From Spirochaetota bacterium (GTDB lineage: Bacteria > Spirochaetota > UBA12135 > COTS27 > JAFLEE01): 49,019 nt of DNA. The stretch is from positions 1-49,019 of the forward strand of contig JAFLEE010000032.1 of assembly GCA_017302015.1 (NCBI GenBank), given 5' to 3'. Below are positions 1 through 7,594 of this stretch, piece after piece. The notes under the pieces are model-generated. The model did no database searches and was not told where the DNA came from. It was given only the letters and a program-made list of their open reading frames with translations. Each line of letters begins with the position of its first letter. Position 1 is the stretch's first letter. Made by a program: the position numbers and the translations under genes.

Positions 1-2
1 CG

Positions 3-539
3 CCGGGGGGAACTGCGCCGCGGCCGCCCATGCCGCCCATGCCGCCCCCGGCGGCCGCGATGGTCGCGACTGCTGTCCCGCGAACGGTGCCCGTAACCTC
101 CGTGTCCGCAACGGGGGAGGAAGAAGGTAAAAGCGACAAACCTTCCATACCCGCCGAGAAATCCGAGGGCGGGCCAGACGAAACGAGCGGCCTAAAAGTC
201 GGAGCCGTCTCGACCGAGTCTGCGAGCGTTCCCGATGTGAAACCCGTGGGAACGGCCGCGCCCCAAGCTCCCGCCGCGCCGATCCCCCCCGCAAAACCAG
301 CCGCCAAACCCGCCGTTTCCGCTGGAAAACCTCCTGCGAAGCCCGCCGTGGAAAAAGTCCAAGCCCCCGTTAAAACTGCGGCCAAGGCGGCGCCCCGGAA
401 ATCGAAGCCAGGCATCGCGGAGAAGGCGCCGGCCGCCGCGCCCCCCGTTCCAAAGGAACGGGCCCCCGCGGCGCTCCCGCCCGTAGCCAAGACGGAAAAG
501 AAGGGCCCCCCCGGGGAGTTCGATCTCGATGATCTCTGA
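3..539 (+). CDS. Pro/Ala/Lys-rich C-terminal part of an unidentified protein (5' end outside window)
   Basis: The frame is open from the first bases of the window with no stop, so this is most likely the 3' end of a longer gene; an ATG at 30 is only an internal Met in a Met-Pro-Pro repeat. The visible ~178 residues are low complexity. A Pro/Met stretch is followed by a Ser/Glu-rich section, then a long Ala-Pro-Lys tail with repeated AKPA-like units, and the end is acidic (EFDLDDL). Such tails are usually disordered linkers or nucleic-acid- or wall-contacting segments; no domain is visible and no function can be given. It overlaps the next gene by 11 bases, so the two are probably translated from one message with the PPDK-like gene behind them. 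Confidence 0.6.
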   Translation, partial: PGGTAPRPPMPPMPPPAAAMVATAVPRTVPVTSVSATGEEEGKSDKPSIPAEKSEGGPDETSGLKVGAVSTESASVPDVKPVGTAAPQAPAAPIPPAKPAAKPAVSAGKPPAKPAVEKVQAPVKTAAKAAPRKSKPGIAEKAPAAAPPVPKERAPAALPPVAKTEKKGPPGEFDLDDL

Positions 540-1422
540 GTTGCCGGCGACCCAAGCCCATTTCAACCGGAGGGTGCAGGCGATGCGCCGCGCCGGGGCT
601 TGGGCGAAGGAATGCGCGTCGGGAAAGGATCTCGTCTCGCTCTGCCAGGAGGCTTGGCTCGCCGGGGACTTGGACGCGGTGGAACTCTCCTCCCTCTTCA
701 CCCTTGTGCTCGGCGGGAAACTCGGCTGGTCCGTAGCGACCCTCCGGGAAGACGCCCCGCGGCGCATCGACGGCGAACTGCACCGGGAATGGCGGGGCTG
801 GCCCGGCCTGAGGGGGGCCGCCCTGGTGCTGCGCGCCGATGGCACGGCGCTGCCCGTGGACCCGGCGCACGATGAATCCGTGCGTTTCCTGCGCGTCGAA
901 GCGGGGGATTTGGTTTCCCTCTGGGCGACGGCCGAGGAGGGCATCGACGGGGCGGCCGCCCTCGCGGTGCTCAGATCGGCGTGGACGGGCATGCCCCTTC
1001 CGGAAGACGCCCAGTGGATCGCCTTCCGCAGCCGCCACTGGAAGGCCGGCGACGCGTCCGTGGTGGAGGGAAAAGCGCCTGGGCCCGTCTTCGATCCTGC
1101 CGAACTCATGCGCGTGGAAATCGGGAGCGCCCAGGTCGGCGCCTTGGAATGGCGGGCCGCCGAGGCGCTCCTTCGAGCCTACTTGAAAACGTTGGGGGGG
1201 GAGGGCTCGTTCTTTTTCGAGGGCCTCCCGGTCTCGTCGTTGCGCCGCCTCGCCCAGAGTTACCGGCCTTCGCGGGGATCCGTGCTCTACGTCGCCGTGC
1301 GCCGGGGACCCGATGAGGCCCGCCGGCGCCTCGCCGCATTCCTCTCGGAATGCCTGGATTCGCCCGGGACCGCGGCGTCCCTCCTCGAGGCCGCCGAAAC
1401 GGGGAGGCTCTTCGAACCATGA
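529..1422 (+). CDS. Unrecognised 297-residue protein, operon partner of the PPDK-like gene
   Basis: I do not recognise a family. The predicted product is soluble, with no signal peptide or membrane segment. It is rich in Ala, Leu, Arg and Glu, with likely alpha-helical ends (about 10-60 and 210-297) around a mixed central part. The ATG at 529 lies inside the end of the preceding gene (11-base overlap), and its TGA stop at 1420-1422 shares bases with the ATG of the next gene at 1419 (ATGA). This tight coupling argues that it works with the degenerate PPDK-like protein and the Pro/Ala-rich protein. Codon use is the same GC-rich pattern as its neighbours, so a recent import is not indicated. Confidence 0.75.
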   Translation: MISELPATQAHFNRRVQAMRRAGAWAKECASGKDLVSLCQEAWLAGDLDAVELSSLFTLVLGGKLGWSVATLREDAPRRIDGELHREWRGWPGLRGAALVLRADGTALPVDPAHDESVRFLRVEAGDLVSLWATAEEGIDGAAALAVLRSAWTGMPLPEDAQWIAFRSRHWKAGDASVVEGKAPGPVFDPAELMRVEIGSAQVGALEWRAAEALLRAYLKTLGGEGSFFFEGLPVSSLRRLAQSYRPSRGSVLYVAVRRGPDEARRRLAAFLSECLDSPGTAASLLEAAETGRLFEP

Positions 1423-3881
1423 GCGCGAAGCCCGTCCTGTGGATGCCCGGGGAGGCCGTGGGCGAGGTGGATCCCGTCCTCTGGAGCGACCGGGTCGCCG
1501 CGCTCGCCGGACAATTGGCGGCGGGCGTCCCCATGCTGCCCATCCTGGCCCTGCCCGCGGATTATTTGCGCGGCTTCCACCGCCACGGGGACCTCTCGGA
1601 ATTGAAGCCGGCCCTGGCCGCCCTCAAAGATTTTTCAGAATTGCTCAGCCCCGAGGGGCGCAGCGACCGGCTCCTGCTCCTCTTGGAGGTGGAATTCGTG
1701 CCGTGCCATAGCCCGGAACCGCCGCTTCGGATCCTCGGGCCGGGCATCAACCAGGGGAATTGGGAAACCTTGGCGCGCACGCTCCCCGCCCCGATCCTCC
1801 AGCGCCGCCTCCGGGAATGGGCCAAGACGGTCCTGGATTTCCGCCACGGGGAAGCCCTCCGTTGGCGCCGCGAGACCCATGGCCGCGACGCGGCCTTGCC
1901 CGAAAGCGTCCACTCGGCGGAGGAACTCGCGTTCCTCCGGGGATTGGGGAGCGCCCAAAACACCGCCGCGTTGACGGAACTCATGGAAACCACGGCCCGC
2001 AAGAACGGCGAGTTCTTCAGGGCCGCCCTCGACAAGACCGCGGCGCAATTGCGGGAGATCCTCTTTCACGCCAGCCGGCGCATCGACCAGGAGGGCAGCG
2101 GCCGGTTCACCGCCCTCGTGCGCCCGGCCCTCGAGCCCTCCCTCAGCCCCGACAGCCTTACCGGATCCTTCATGACCGCCGATCCCTGGACCGGCGCCCC
2201 GGTGCCCACGGGGATGTTCTCGGGGAAGTCCATCGACGGGGAGGAAGGCGAGGGCGCTCTGGAAGGGGCCCAAGCGATCGAACGCCTGCCGGCTCAGATG
2301 AAGCGCCAACTCGAGGCGGTCGTGAAGGGATTGCGTCAAGTCGGCCCCGACCTCTATTGGGTTTCTTTCACCGTCTTCAATAACCACCTATGGGTCGACG
2401 AAGCCCGGGTACTCGACGACGCCGCCCCCCAGGCGCGCCTGGCGCTCCTGGCGCAGGCGGTGCGGGAGAAGCGCCTCGACGCCGCCGGTGCCACGCGGCG
2501 CATCGCCGGCAAGGACCTCGCCGCTCTCCTGGAGCCCCAATTCGCCGGGGGGCTGACGCGGTGGAAGGGCGCGCGAAGCCTCGTCAGCGGCCGGGTCGCG
2601 GGGCGCGTGTATCCCGATCCCGATTCGCTCCTGAAGGCCCGGGGACGCAGCCGACGCGAAGAGGCGTTCCTGCTGGCCGTCAGCGAGGTCGACGCCTCCA
2701 CCATGCGCATCCTCTCCCGGGTCGACGGCCTCATCGTGCGGCGGGAGAACACCCTCCTGGACCGCATCCTCCCCAGGCTCCCGATCCCCGTGGTGCGCGC
2801 CCAAGACCTGGTCCACGACGAGCACGGCGTTCGCTTCATGGGGCGGCGCTTCCCGTCGGCCGCCGCCCTCTCGCTCTCCGCGGAACCCGGCGGAACCCCC
2901 TGGGTGGGTTGGAAATTGCTCCCCCTGGTCGAACCGGAGCCCGAAAAACTCGGTCTGGGGGAGATGCTTTCCGGTTCGGCGCCGGGGCTCGAGCTCCTCT
3001 CCATCCTCGATTGCCCGGCGGACGCCCACGACGCCATGGTCTGGCTCTCCGACGGCTGGGGCTACTTGAAACTCGGCTCGCTCTTCCGGTCGGAGTGGAA
3101 CCCCGGCGCTAGGCGGGAACGGGATTCGCGGCGGCTCCTCCCCCTGGCCCATGAGGTGCTCCTCTCCGCCCATCCCGATGCGCGCATGGCGGCCGACCTC
3201 GAGGCCCTGCTCGGGGAGGAACTCGCCAAAGTCCTCGCCCTCGGCGGCCGGGGCGCGGCGGTCTTCCAATTATGGGAGGGGCCGTTCCTCGATCCGGCCT
3301 TCGCCCCCGACCGCCTCGACCAGGAAGACCTCGCCCAATACCGGAAACTCCGCCAGCGCCACGGCGAGGGCTTGCGAATCCGCGAAGGGTGGGGGATGGA
3401 AGACGTCATGCCCGACTGGTACGCCTTCCAGGTGCGCAGCGTCGTCCATGCCATGGAGAAGGCGGGCCGCCCCGCGGGGGATGCCTCATTCCTCCTTCCC
3501 CAAATCGCGGTCCAAGGCGACCCGGACCGCATTCTCGAGGGCGATCTCTCCACGCCCGGCCTGCGTTCGGTCGCCGGCGTGAGCCCCTGCGGGGCCCTCT
3601 GGCAGGACGCCCGGGGCGTTTTCCATAGTTTCCGCGCTTCGCGCGCCGCGGATTTCATCGCCGTCGAGACGGGCGACCGAAAGACCTGGGTCGACGCGGT
3701 CCTCGAAACGGCCTACGGCGTGCGCCCGGACCGCAAGCCCCTTCTCATCTGGGAACCGGGCGCGGGCCCGGAGGCCGCCGTGCGCCTGGCGGGCTTGGCC
3801 AAGGAGCGGGGCGCCGTACGCCTCGCCATGCCGCGGCGCCAAGTCCCCCTCATGCGCTGGGCGCTCACCGCTCAGGGTTGA
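1419..3881 (+). CDS. Catalytically degenerate pyruvate phosphate dikinase-like protein (pseudo-PPDK)
   Basis: 820 residues, close to the 870-900 of PPDK (ATP + Pi + pyruvate to PEP). Landmarks can be followed in order. The N-terminal nucleotide-domain start (about 25-52) and the PGMMDT-LNLG region (about 105-140, here PGINQGNWETLA) come first. The linker ending in a GEDVVAG-like stretch (about 275-290) and the LWMLQTR-GKR element (about 324-331, here LWVDEAR) follow, then the swivelling domain (about 385-485). The PEIY-MQ-RA element (about 655-690) and the final CSPFRVPIARLAAAQ-like end are also visible. The catalytic signatures are gone: the phosphohistidine site reads RENTLLD (His replaced by Asp448), and the C-terminal Cys-Gly-Glu of the pyruvate site is replaced (LLIWEP). 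Start ATG 1419 overlaps the previous stop. I infer a structural or regulatory protein, not an enzyme. The overall family match is moderate, built from motif order, not a search. Confidence 0.7.
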   Translation: MSAKPVLWMPGEAVGEVDPVLWSDRVAALAGQLAAGVPMLPILALPADYLRGFHRHGDLSELKPALAALKDFSELLSPEGRSDRLLLLLEVEFVPCHSPEPPLRILGPGINQGNWETLARTLPAPILQRRLREWAKTVLDFRHGEALRWRRETHGRDAALPESVHSAEELAFLRGLGSAQNTAALTELMETTARKNGEFFRAALDKTAAQLREILFHASRRIDQEGSGRFTALVRPALEPSLSPDSLTGSFMTADPWTGAPVPTGMFSGKSIDGEEGEGALEGAQAIERLPAQMKRQLEAVVKGLRQVGPDLYWVSFTVFNNHLWVDEARVLDDAAPQARLALLAQAVREKRLDAAGATRRIAGKDLAALLEPQFAGGLTRWKGARSLVSGRVAGRVYPDPDSLLKARGRSRREEAFLLAVSEVDASTMRILSRVDGLIVRRENTLLDRILPRLPIPVVRAQDLVHDEHGVRFMGRRFPSAAALSLSAEPGGTPWVGWKLLPLVEPEPEKLGLGEMLSGSAPGLELLSILDCPADAHDAMVWLSDGWGYLKLGSLFRSEWNPGARRERDSRRLLPLAHEVLLSAHPDARMAADLEALLGEELAKVLALGGRGAAVFQLWEGPFLDPAFAPDRLDQEDLAQYRKLRQRHGEGLRIREGWGMEDVMPDWYAFQVRSVVHAMEKAGRPAGDASFLLPQIAVQGDPDRILEGDLSTPGLRSVAGVSPCGALWQDARGVFHSFRASRAADFIAVETGDRKTWVDAVLETAYGVRPDRKPLLIWEPGAGPEAAVRLAGLAKERGAVRLAMPRRQVPLMRWALTAQG

Positions 3882-4468
3882 TCGGGGGCCAGCGCGGCCC
3901 GGATCAGCGACGTGGAGAATCCGCGCCGTCGCAGGCGCGCGTGGAGGAGTCGCTCCTCCTTCAACCGGGGAAAGCGGACTTTGACATAGCGGCGCAGGGC
4001 CGCGACTTCATCGAAGGCGACGGATTCCGCCACCGCGCGCCGCACCCCCAAGGCCTGGAGTTGGCGGCGCAAGAGCCAAAGCGGCCGGCCGCCCCGTTCT
4101 TCGTGGCGGCGCATCCACAGCGCCGCGAAACGCTCCTCCGACAAGAACGACTGATCGCGCAATTCGGCCTCAAGGGCCTGCGACCAGGACGCCGGCAGAA
4201 GGCGCCGCTCCATCCAACGCTGCAACGCGAGGGGCGAGCGCTCCGTGGAGCCGAGGTAGCGCTGGGCGGACAGCAACAAAAGTTGGCGTTCCTCTGCGAG
4301 GAGGGCTTGCCAGGCTTGTTCGCCCAATTCGATCTCGCCCGGAAAGACTTGGGATGGGAACTGGGCTCTGAAAACCCGTACGGTGAACGGAAAGATATCC
4401 CCCGCCTCCGGGTCCTCGACGAGGATGCGCGTCGGGGGGCCCTCGAAAAAACGCGCGAGAAGCTTCAC
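3872..4468 (-). CDS. recX: RecX family regulatory protein
   Basis: About 198 residues, made of three-helix repeats typical of RecX, which binds RecA filaments and modulates recombination. Visible features are an N-terminal region ending in LLSAQRYL and a first repeat with an ERSPLALQRWMERRLLP-type helix. Next comes a repeat with FLSEERFAALWMRRH, which corresponds to the family's L-DERFA element, then a Gly-rich turn and an R-LRRQLQALGV helix, and the tail LHARLRRRGFSTSLIRAAL. The start is a GTG at 4468 whose last two bases form the TGA stop of the esterase upstream (GTGA), so translation is coupled. The longer open frame upstream of this GTG is a shadow of the esterase. It ends convergently with the PPDK-like gene, overlapping by 10 bases. 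recX usually follows recA, so pairing with a carbohydrate esterase is odd. Confidence 0.82.
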   Translation of the reverse strand: MKLLARFFEGPPTRILVEDPEAGDIFPFTVRVFRAQFPSQVFPGEIELGEQAWQALLAEERQLLLLSAQRYLGSTERSPLALQRWMERRLLPASWSQALEAELRDQSFLSEERFAALWMRRHEERGGRPLWLLRRQLQALGVRRAVAESVAFDEVAALRRYVKVRFPRLKEERLLHARLRRRGFSTSLIRAALAPDQP

Positions 4469-6525
4469 GGAAGGCGCGCGCCGAGCACCTCCACCTCGCG
4501 GAGGGAACAAACCCCGTTGGTCTGGCCCTGGAACCCGGGGCGCCAGACGTCGGGGAAGGTGAGGTGGACGCCGCGCACCGCGGCCAGGAGGCGGTTGGTA
4601 TACACCCAGGTGGCGCCCGAGCCGTTTTGGAACGTGTTCGTGGCCACGGGGAGCCATCCCGCCAGATCCGCGCTGAGGGAAAGCACGACGGTCTTGGTCC
4701 CCTGGACGGCGGCGTTGTGCACGCGCACTTCGTCGATGCGGCAGCGGCCCTGGAGATCGATGCGGACCCCCTTCGGGAATTTCATGGAGGTGTCGGTCGC
4801 GTAGACGTCTTGGGGGCGATCGCGCAGCGATCCGTCAGTCAAGCCAAGGTATTGGGATCGATCCCTGGCGCTCCAGGGGTGGGTGGATTTGAACGGCTTC
4901 CCGACGGCCAAGCCATTGGCGCGGTCGAGGGATCCGGCGGGAAAATCGTCGCTTCGGAAGGGGTTGGCCGGGAACCCTTCGCGATTATAGAGGTTCACCA
5001 GGGGAAAATTGGCCCAACCGTAGCGCACGGCGACCGGGTGGTCGACCTCGGGGGAACTCAGTTCGACGGTCGCCGGGGAGGTGATGCGCGCGGTGGCCGG
5101 GACGAAGCGGCGGTTTTCGCCGCAGAGCGTGAAGCCCGATAGGGTCTCGGCGGACAGGTCATGGGTGTCGAGGCGCACGGCGCGGGCTTCCAAGCCGCTG
5201 CCGACGTTCACGAACCTCACGGTGGCTTTATCGCCCAAGAACGACGCCTCGTCGAAGGTGGGCCCCGTGGGCACCTCGTATCGGTTGTACACCCGGGCCT
5301 TGGCCCATTGGGCCAGGCGCAAGCCCACCGGGCGCTTATTGGTGGGATGGATATCGTGCTCCTGGCCCACGTCGATGGCGCTGGCCATGCCGGTATTCGG
5401 GAGGGCGAGCACGCGGGCTTGGGATTCGCGCAGGTAGGCCCAATTAGGATCCTCGGGCCGCGGGTTCATCTTCTGGTAGGCGGCGAGTTGGACATAGAGG
5501 AAGGGGAAATCGCCCTGACCCCAGTCCCGGCGCCAGGCCCGGATGAGTTCCCCGAAAACGGCCGCGTAATTCGTCGCGCTCTCCACGGGATTGGCGTTAT
5601 TTTCTCCCTGGTACCAGACGACTCCCTTGATGCCGTAGGGTTGGAGCGGGGAGATCGTCCCGTAATAGAGCCCGAAGGGCCGTTTCACATGGTTGGGGCC
5701 CATGGGCTCTTCCGGACGGCGGGGCCCCTGCCTGCCTCGTTCCTTGGCCTTGGCCATGTTCGATTCCCACCGAATGAGCTCGCGCTGGTAATTGGAGAGC
5801 GCCTGCGGATAGCGATCGACCGCCCGGCCGTAATTGGAGAGGTAGGCGCGGAAGGCGGGGTGGTTTTCTGTGGCTTCCCGGGGGATCCAGGATTCTGCGT
5901 GGGTGCCGCCGAGATTGGCGTGGATGAGGCCGATCGGCACGCCGATGCTCTCGTGGATTTCCTTCCCGAAAAAATAGCCCACGGCGGAGAAATAAAGGAG
6001 ATTCGAGAGGTGGGGCCCCTCGAGGGATTGCCATCCCGCGGCCCAACGCCCGTCCAAGATCGGGGTTTCCCGGGGACGATCCGCGGCGGCATATTGGACT
6101 TTCAAGAGGCGCATGTTCCCGTTGGTTGCGCCGGCGAGGATGCTCTCCCGGTCGGGTTGTCCCCCGACGGCCCATTGCATGTTCGATTGGCCGCCGCAGA
6201 TCCACAAATCCCCGAGGAGCACGTCCTTGAAAACGAGCGTGTTCTTTCCCCGGATGACGAGGGTGAAGGGGCCCCCCGCCTTGCGCGCCGGGAGGACGAC
6301 CTTCCATTTGCCGTCCTTGGCGGTGGCGCGGGCGGTGGAGCCCGCGAGTTCCACTTGGACTTGCTCGCCATCGGGGGCCGTCCCCCAAATCGGGATGGGG
6401 AGCTCGCGCTGGAGGACCATGTGGTCGCTAAAAAGCGGGCTGACCGCGACTTCGGCCGACAGGGAAACGGCGAACAACGCGAGCAGGGCGACGGCCGGGG
6501 GAATCACGCGACGGATAGAATCCAT
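4465..6525 (-). CDS. Secreted sialate O-acetylesterase (SASA family)
   Basis: 686 residues. An N-terminal signal peptide (Met-Asp-Ser-Ile-Arg-Arg then a hydrophobic core to Ser-Leu-Ser-Ala, about 1-24) sends it to the periplasm or outside. The SGNH-type hydrolase core is clear: nucleophile Ser114 in GGQSNMQW, the ESWIPRE block (about 211-217), WYQGENNANP (about 304-313) and the Asp-His pair in HDIHPTNKR (Asp391, His393). The family removes acetyl groups from sialic acids or plant and host glycans. The C-terminal third (about 540-686) looks like a carbohydrate-binding or discoidin-like beta domain, with Trp/Asn-rich strands. The start at 6525 is preferred over the upstream in-frame Met at 6573 because GGAGG lies just before it and the signal peptide follows directly. 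The stop overlaps the recX start. Confidence 0.9.
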   Translation of the reverse strand: MDSIRRVIPPAVALLALFAVSLSAEVAVSPLFSDHMVLQRELPIPIWGTAPDGEQVQVELAGSTARATAKDGKWKVVLPARKAGGPFTLVIRGKNTLVFKDVLLGDLWICGGQSNMQWAVGGQPDRESILAGATNGNMRLLKVQYAAADRPRETPILDGRWAAGWQSLEGPHLSNLLYFSAVGYFFGKEIHESIGVPIGLIHANLGGTHAESWIPREATENHPAFRAYLSNYGRAVDRYPQALSNYQRELIRWESNMAKAKERGRQGPRRPEEPMGPNHVKRPFGLYYGTISPLQPYGIKGVVWYQGENNANPVESATNYAAVFGELIRAWRRDWGQGDFPFLYVQLAAYQKMNPRPEDPNWAYLRESQARVLALPNTGMASAIDVGQEHDIHPTNKRPVGLRLAQWAKARVYNRYEVPTGPTFDEASFLGDKATVRFVNVGSGLEARAVRLDTHDLSAETLSGFTLCGENRRFVPATARITSPATVELSSPEVDHPVAVRYGWANFPLVNLYNREGFPANPFRSDDFPAGSLDRANGLAVGKPFKSTHPWSARDRSQYLGLTDGSLRDRPQDVYATDTSMKFPKGVRIDLQGRCRIDEVRVHNAAVQGTKTVVLSLSADLAGWLPVATNTFQNGSGATWVYTNRLLAAVRGVHLTFPDVWRPGFQGQTNGVCSLREVEVLGARLP

Positions 6526-6669
6526 AGAGCCTCCGCGGCCACACTTCGGGAAGATCCACGAATCGTACGGCAAGAAAGGATTTTGCGCAATGAAGCACGG
6601 AAAGACTACGCATCAGGGATTTCCCCATGGCATCATGGACCTTCTGAGAATCATTTCGGGGATCGAGCC

Positions 6670-7584
6670 ATGGGAACCTTCAACCAAAAACGCGTGATCA
6701 TCACCGGCGCCTCTTCGGGCATCGGCGCGGCCCTCGCGAAGCAACTTGCCGGATCAGGGGCAACGGTCTTCCTGGTGGCCCGACGCAAGAACCGCCTCGA
6801 GGCGATGGCGAGGGCCCATCGCGGCCCCATCGGCGCCATGCACGCCGTCGAGGGCGACGTGTGCGCCAAGCCCGCCTCCATGAACTCCATCGAGCGCCTG
6901 GCCCTCGAGGTGAACCGACTTTATGGTCCGGCGCACCTTGTCGTGGCAAACGCCGGGTTCGGGGTCACCGGGTCCCTGGATTCCCTGACGTTGGCCGATT
7001 TCCGGCGCCAATTCGAGACCAATGTGTTCGGGGTGCTTCGGACGGCCATGGCTTTCCTTCCCCAACTGAAGGAAACGCGGGGCACCCTGGTCCTCGTTTC
7101 CAGCGTGGCCGGGCATGTGGCCCCCCCCGGGGTCTCGCCCTACACCATGAGCAAGTTCGCCGTGCGCGCCCTCGCCGAATCCATCCGGGCCGAATTGGCC
7201 CCCCACGGGGTCAAGGTCGTCCTCGTGAGCCCCGGCTTCATCGATACCGAGATCCACCAGGTCGACAACCAGGGGGCGATCCACGAGGCCGCCATCGACG
7301 GCGCCCCGCGTTGGCTCATGGCCGACGCGGCCACGGCGGCCCGGGCGATCGCCCGGGGCATCCGATGGGGCCGAGCGGAGGTCGTGGTGACCTGGCACGG
7401 CAAGGCGATCGTCCTCCTCACCCGTCTCGCGCCGTGGTTCATCCGCCTGCTCTCCCGGTTCATGGCGAGCACGCCGTCCCCATCGACGCCCACGGCCCCA
7501 TCGCAAAAGGCGCGACCCGTCCCCCGAAAATCCGCCCGAAAAAAAACACCCCGAGATCGGGCGCCCTCGCGGCGCCGCGGCTAA
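6670..7584 (+). CDS. Short-chain dehydrogenase/reductase (SDR)
   Basis: 304 residues, NAD(P)-dependent oxidoreductase of the classical SDR type. Rossmann glycine motif TGASSGIG at 12-19, NAG at about 94-96, catalytic Ser144/145, and Tyr158-x3-Lys162 (PYTMSK). Arg38-Arg39 after the second strand suggests preference for NADPH. After the fold comes a hydrophobic amphipathic stretch (about 240-263) and a strongly basic Pro/Ser/Lys/Arg tail of about 35 residues, which could hold it at a membrane surface. Substrate cannot be told; this sub-type includes 3-ketosphinganine-reductase-like and DltE-like enzymes. The ATG at 6670 is where homology begins; the longer upstream frame is antisense to the esterase. 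The next gene starts 10 bases after its stop, so the two are an operon. Confidence 0.88.
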   Translation: MGTFNQKRVIITGASSGIGAALAKQLAGSGATVFLVARRKNRLEAMARAHRGPIGAMHAVEGDVCAKPASMNSIERLALEVNRLYGPAHLVVANAGFGVTGSLDSLTLADFRRQFETNVFGVLRTAMAFLPQLKETRGTLVLVSSVAGHVAPPGVSPYTMSKFAVRALAESIRAELAPHGVKVVLVSPGFIDTEIHQVDNQGAIHEAAIDGAPRWLMADAATAARAIARGIRWGRAEVVVTWHGKAIVLLTRLAPWFIRLLSRFMASTPSPSTPTAPSQKARPVPRKSARKKTPRDRAPSRRRG

Positions 7585-7594
7585 GGAAACTCCC

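Noticed and set aside
192-1109. Long minus-strand open frame opposite the first two genes
   Set aside because: Low-complexity Arg/Gly/Ser-rich product typical of antisense frames in GC-rich DNA; the plus-strand genes are coupled and coherent.
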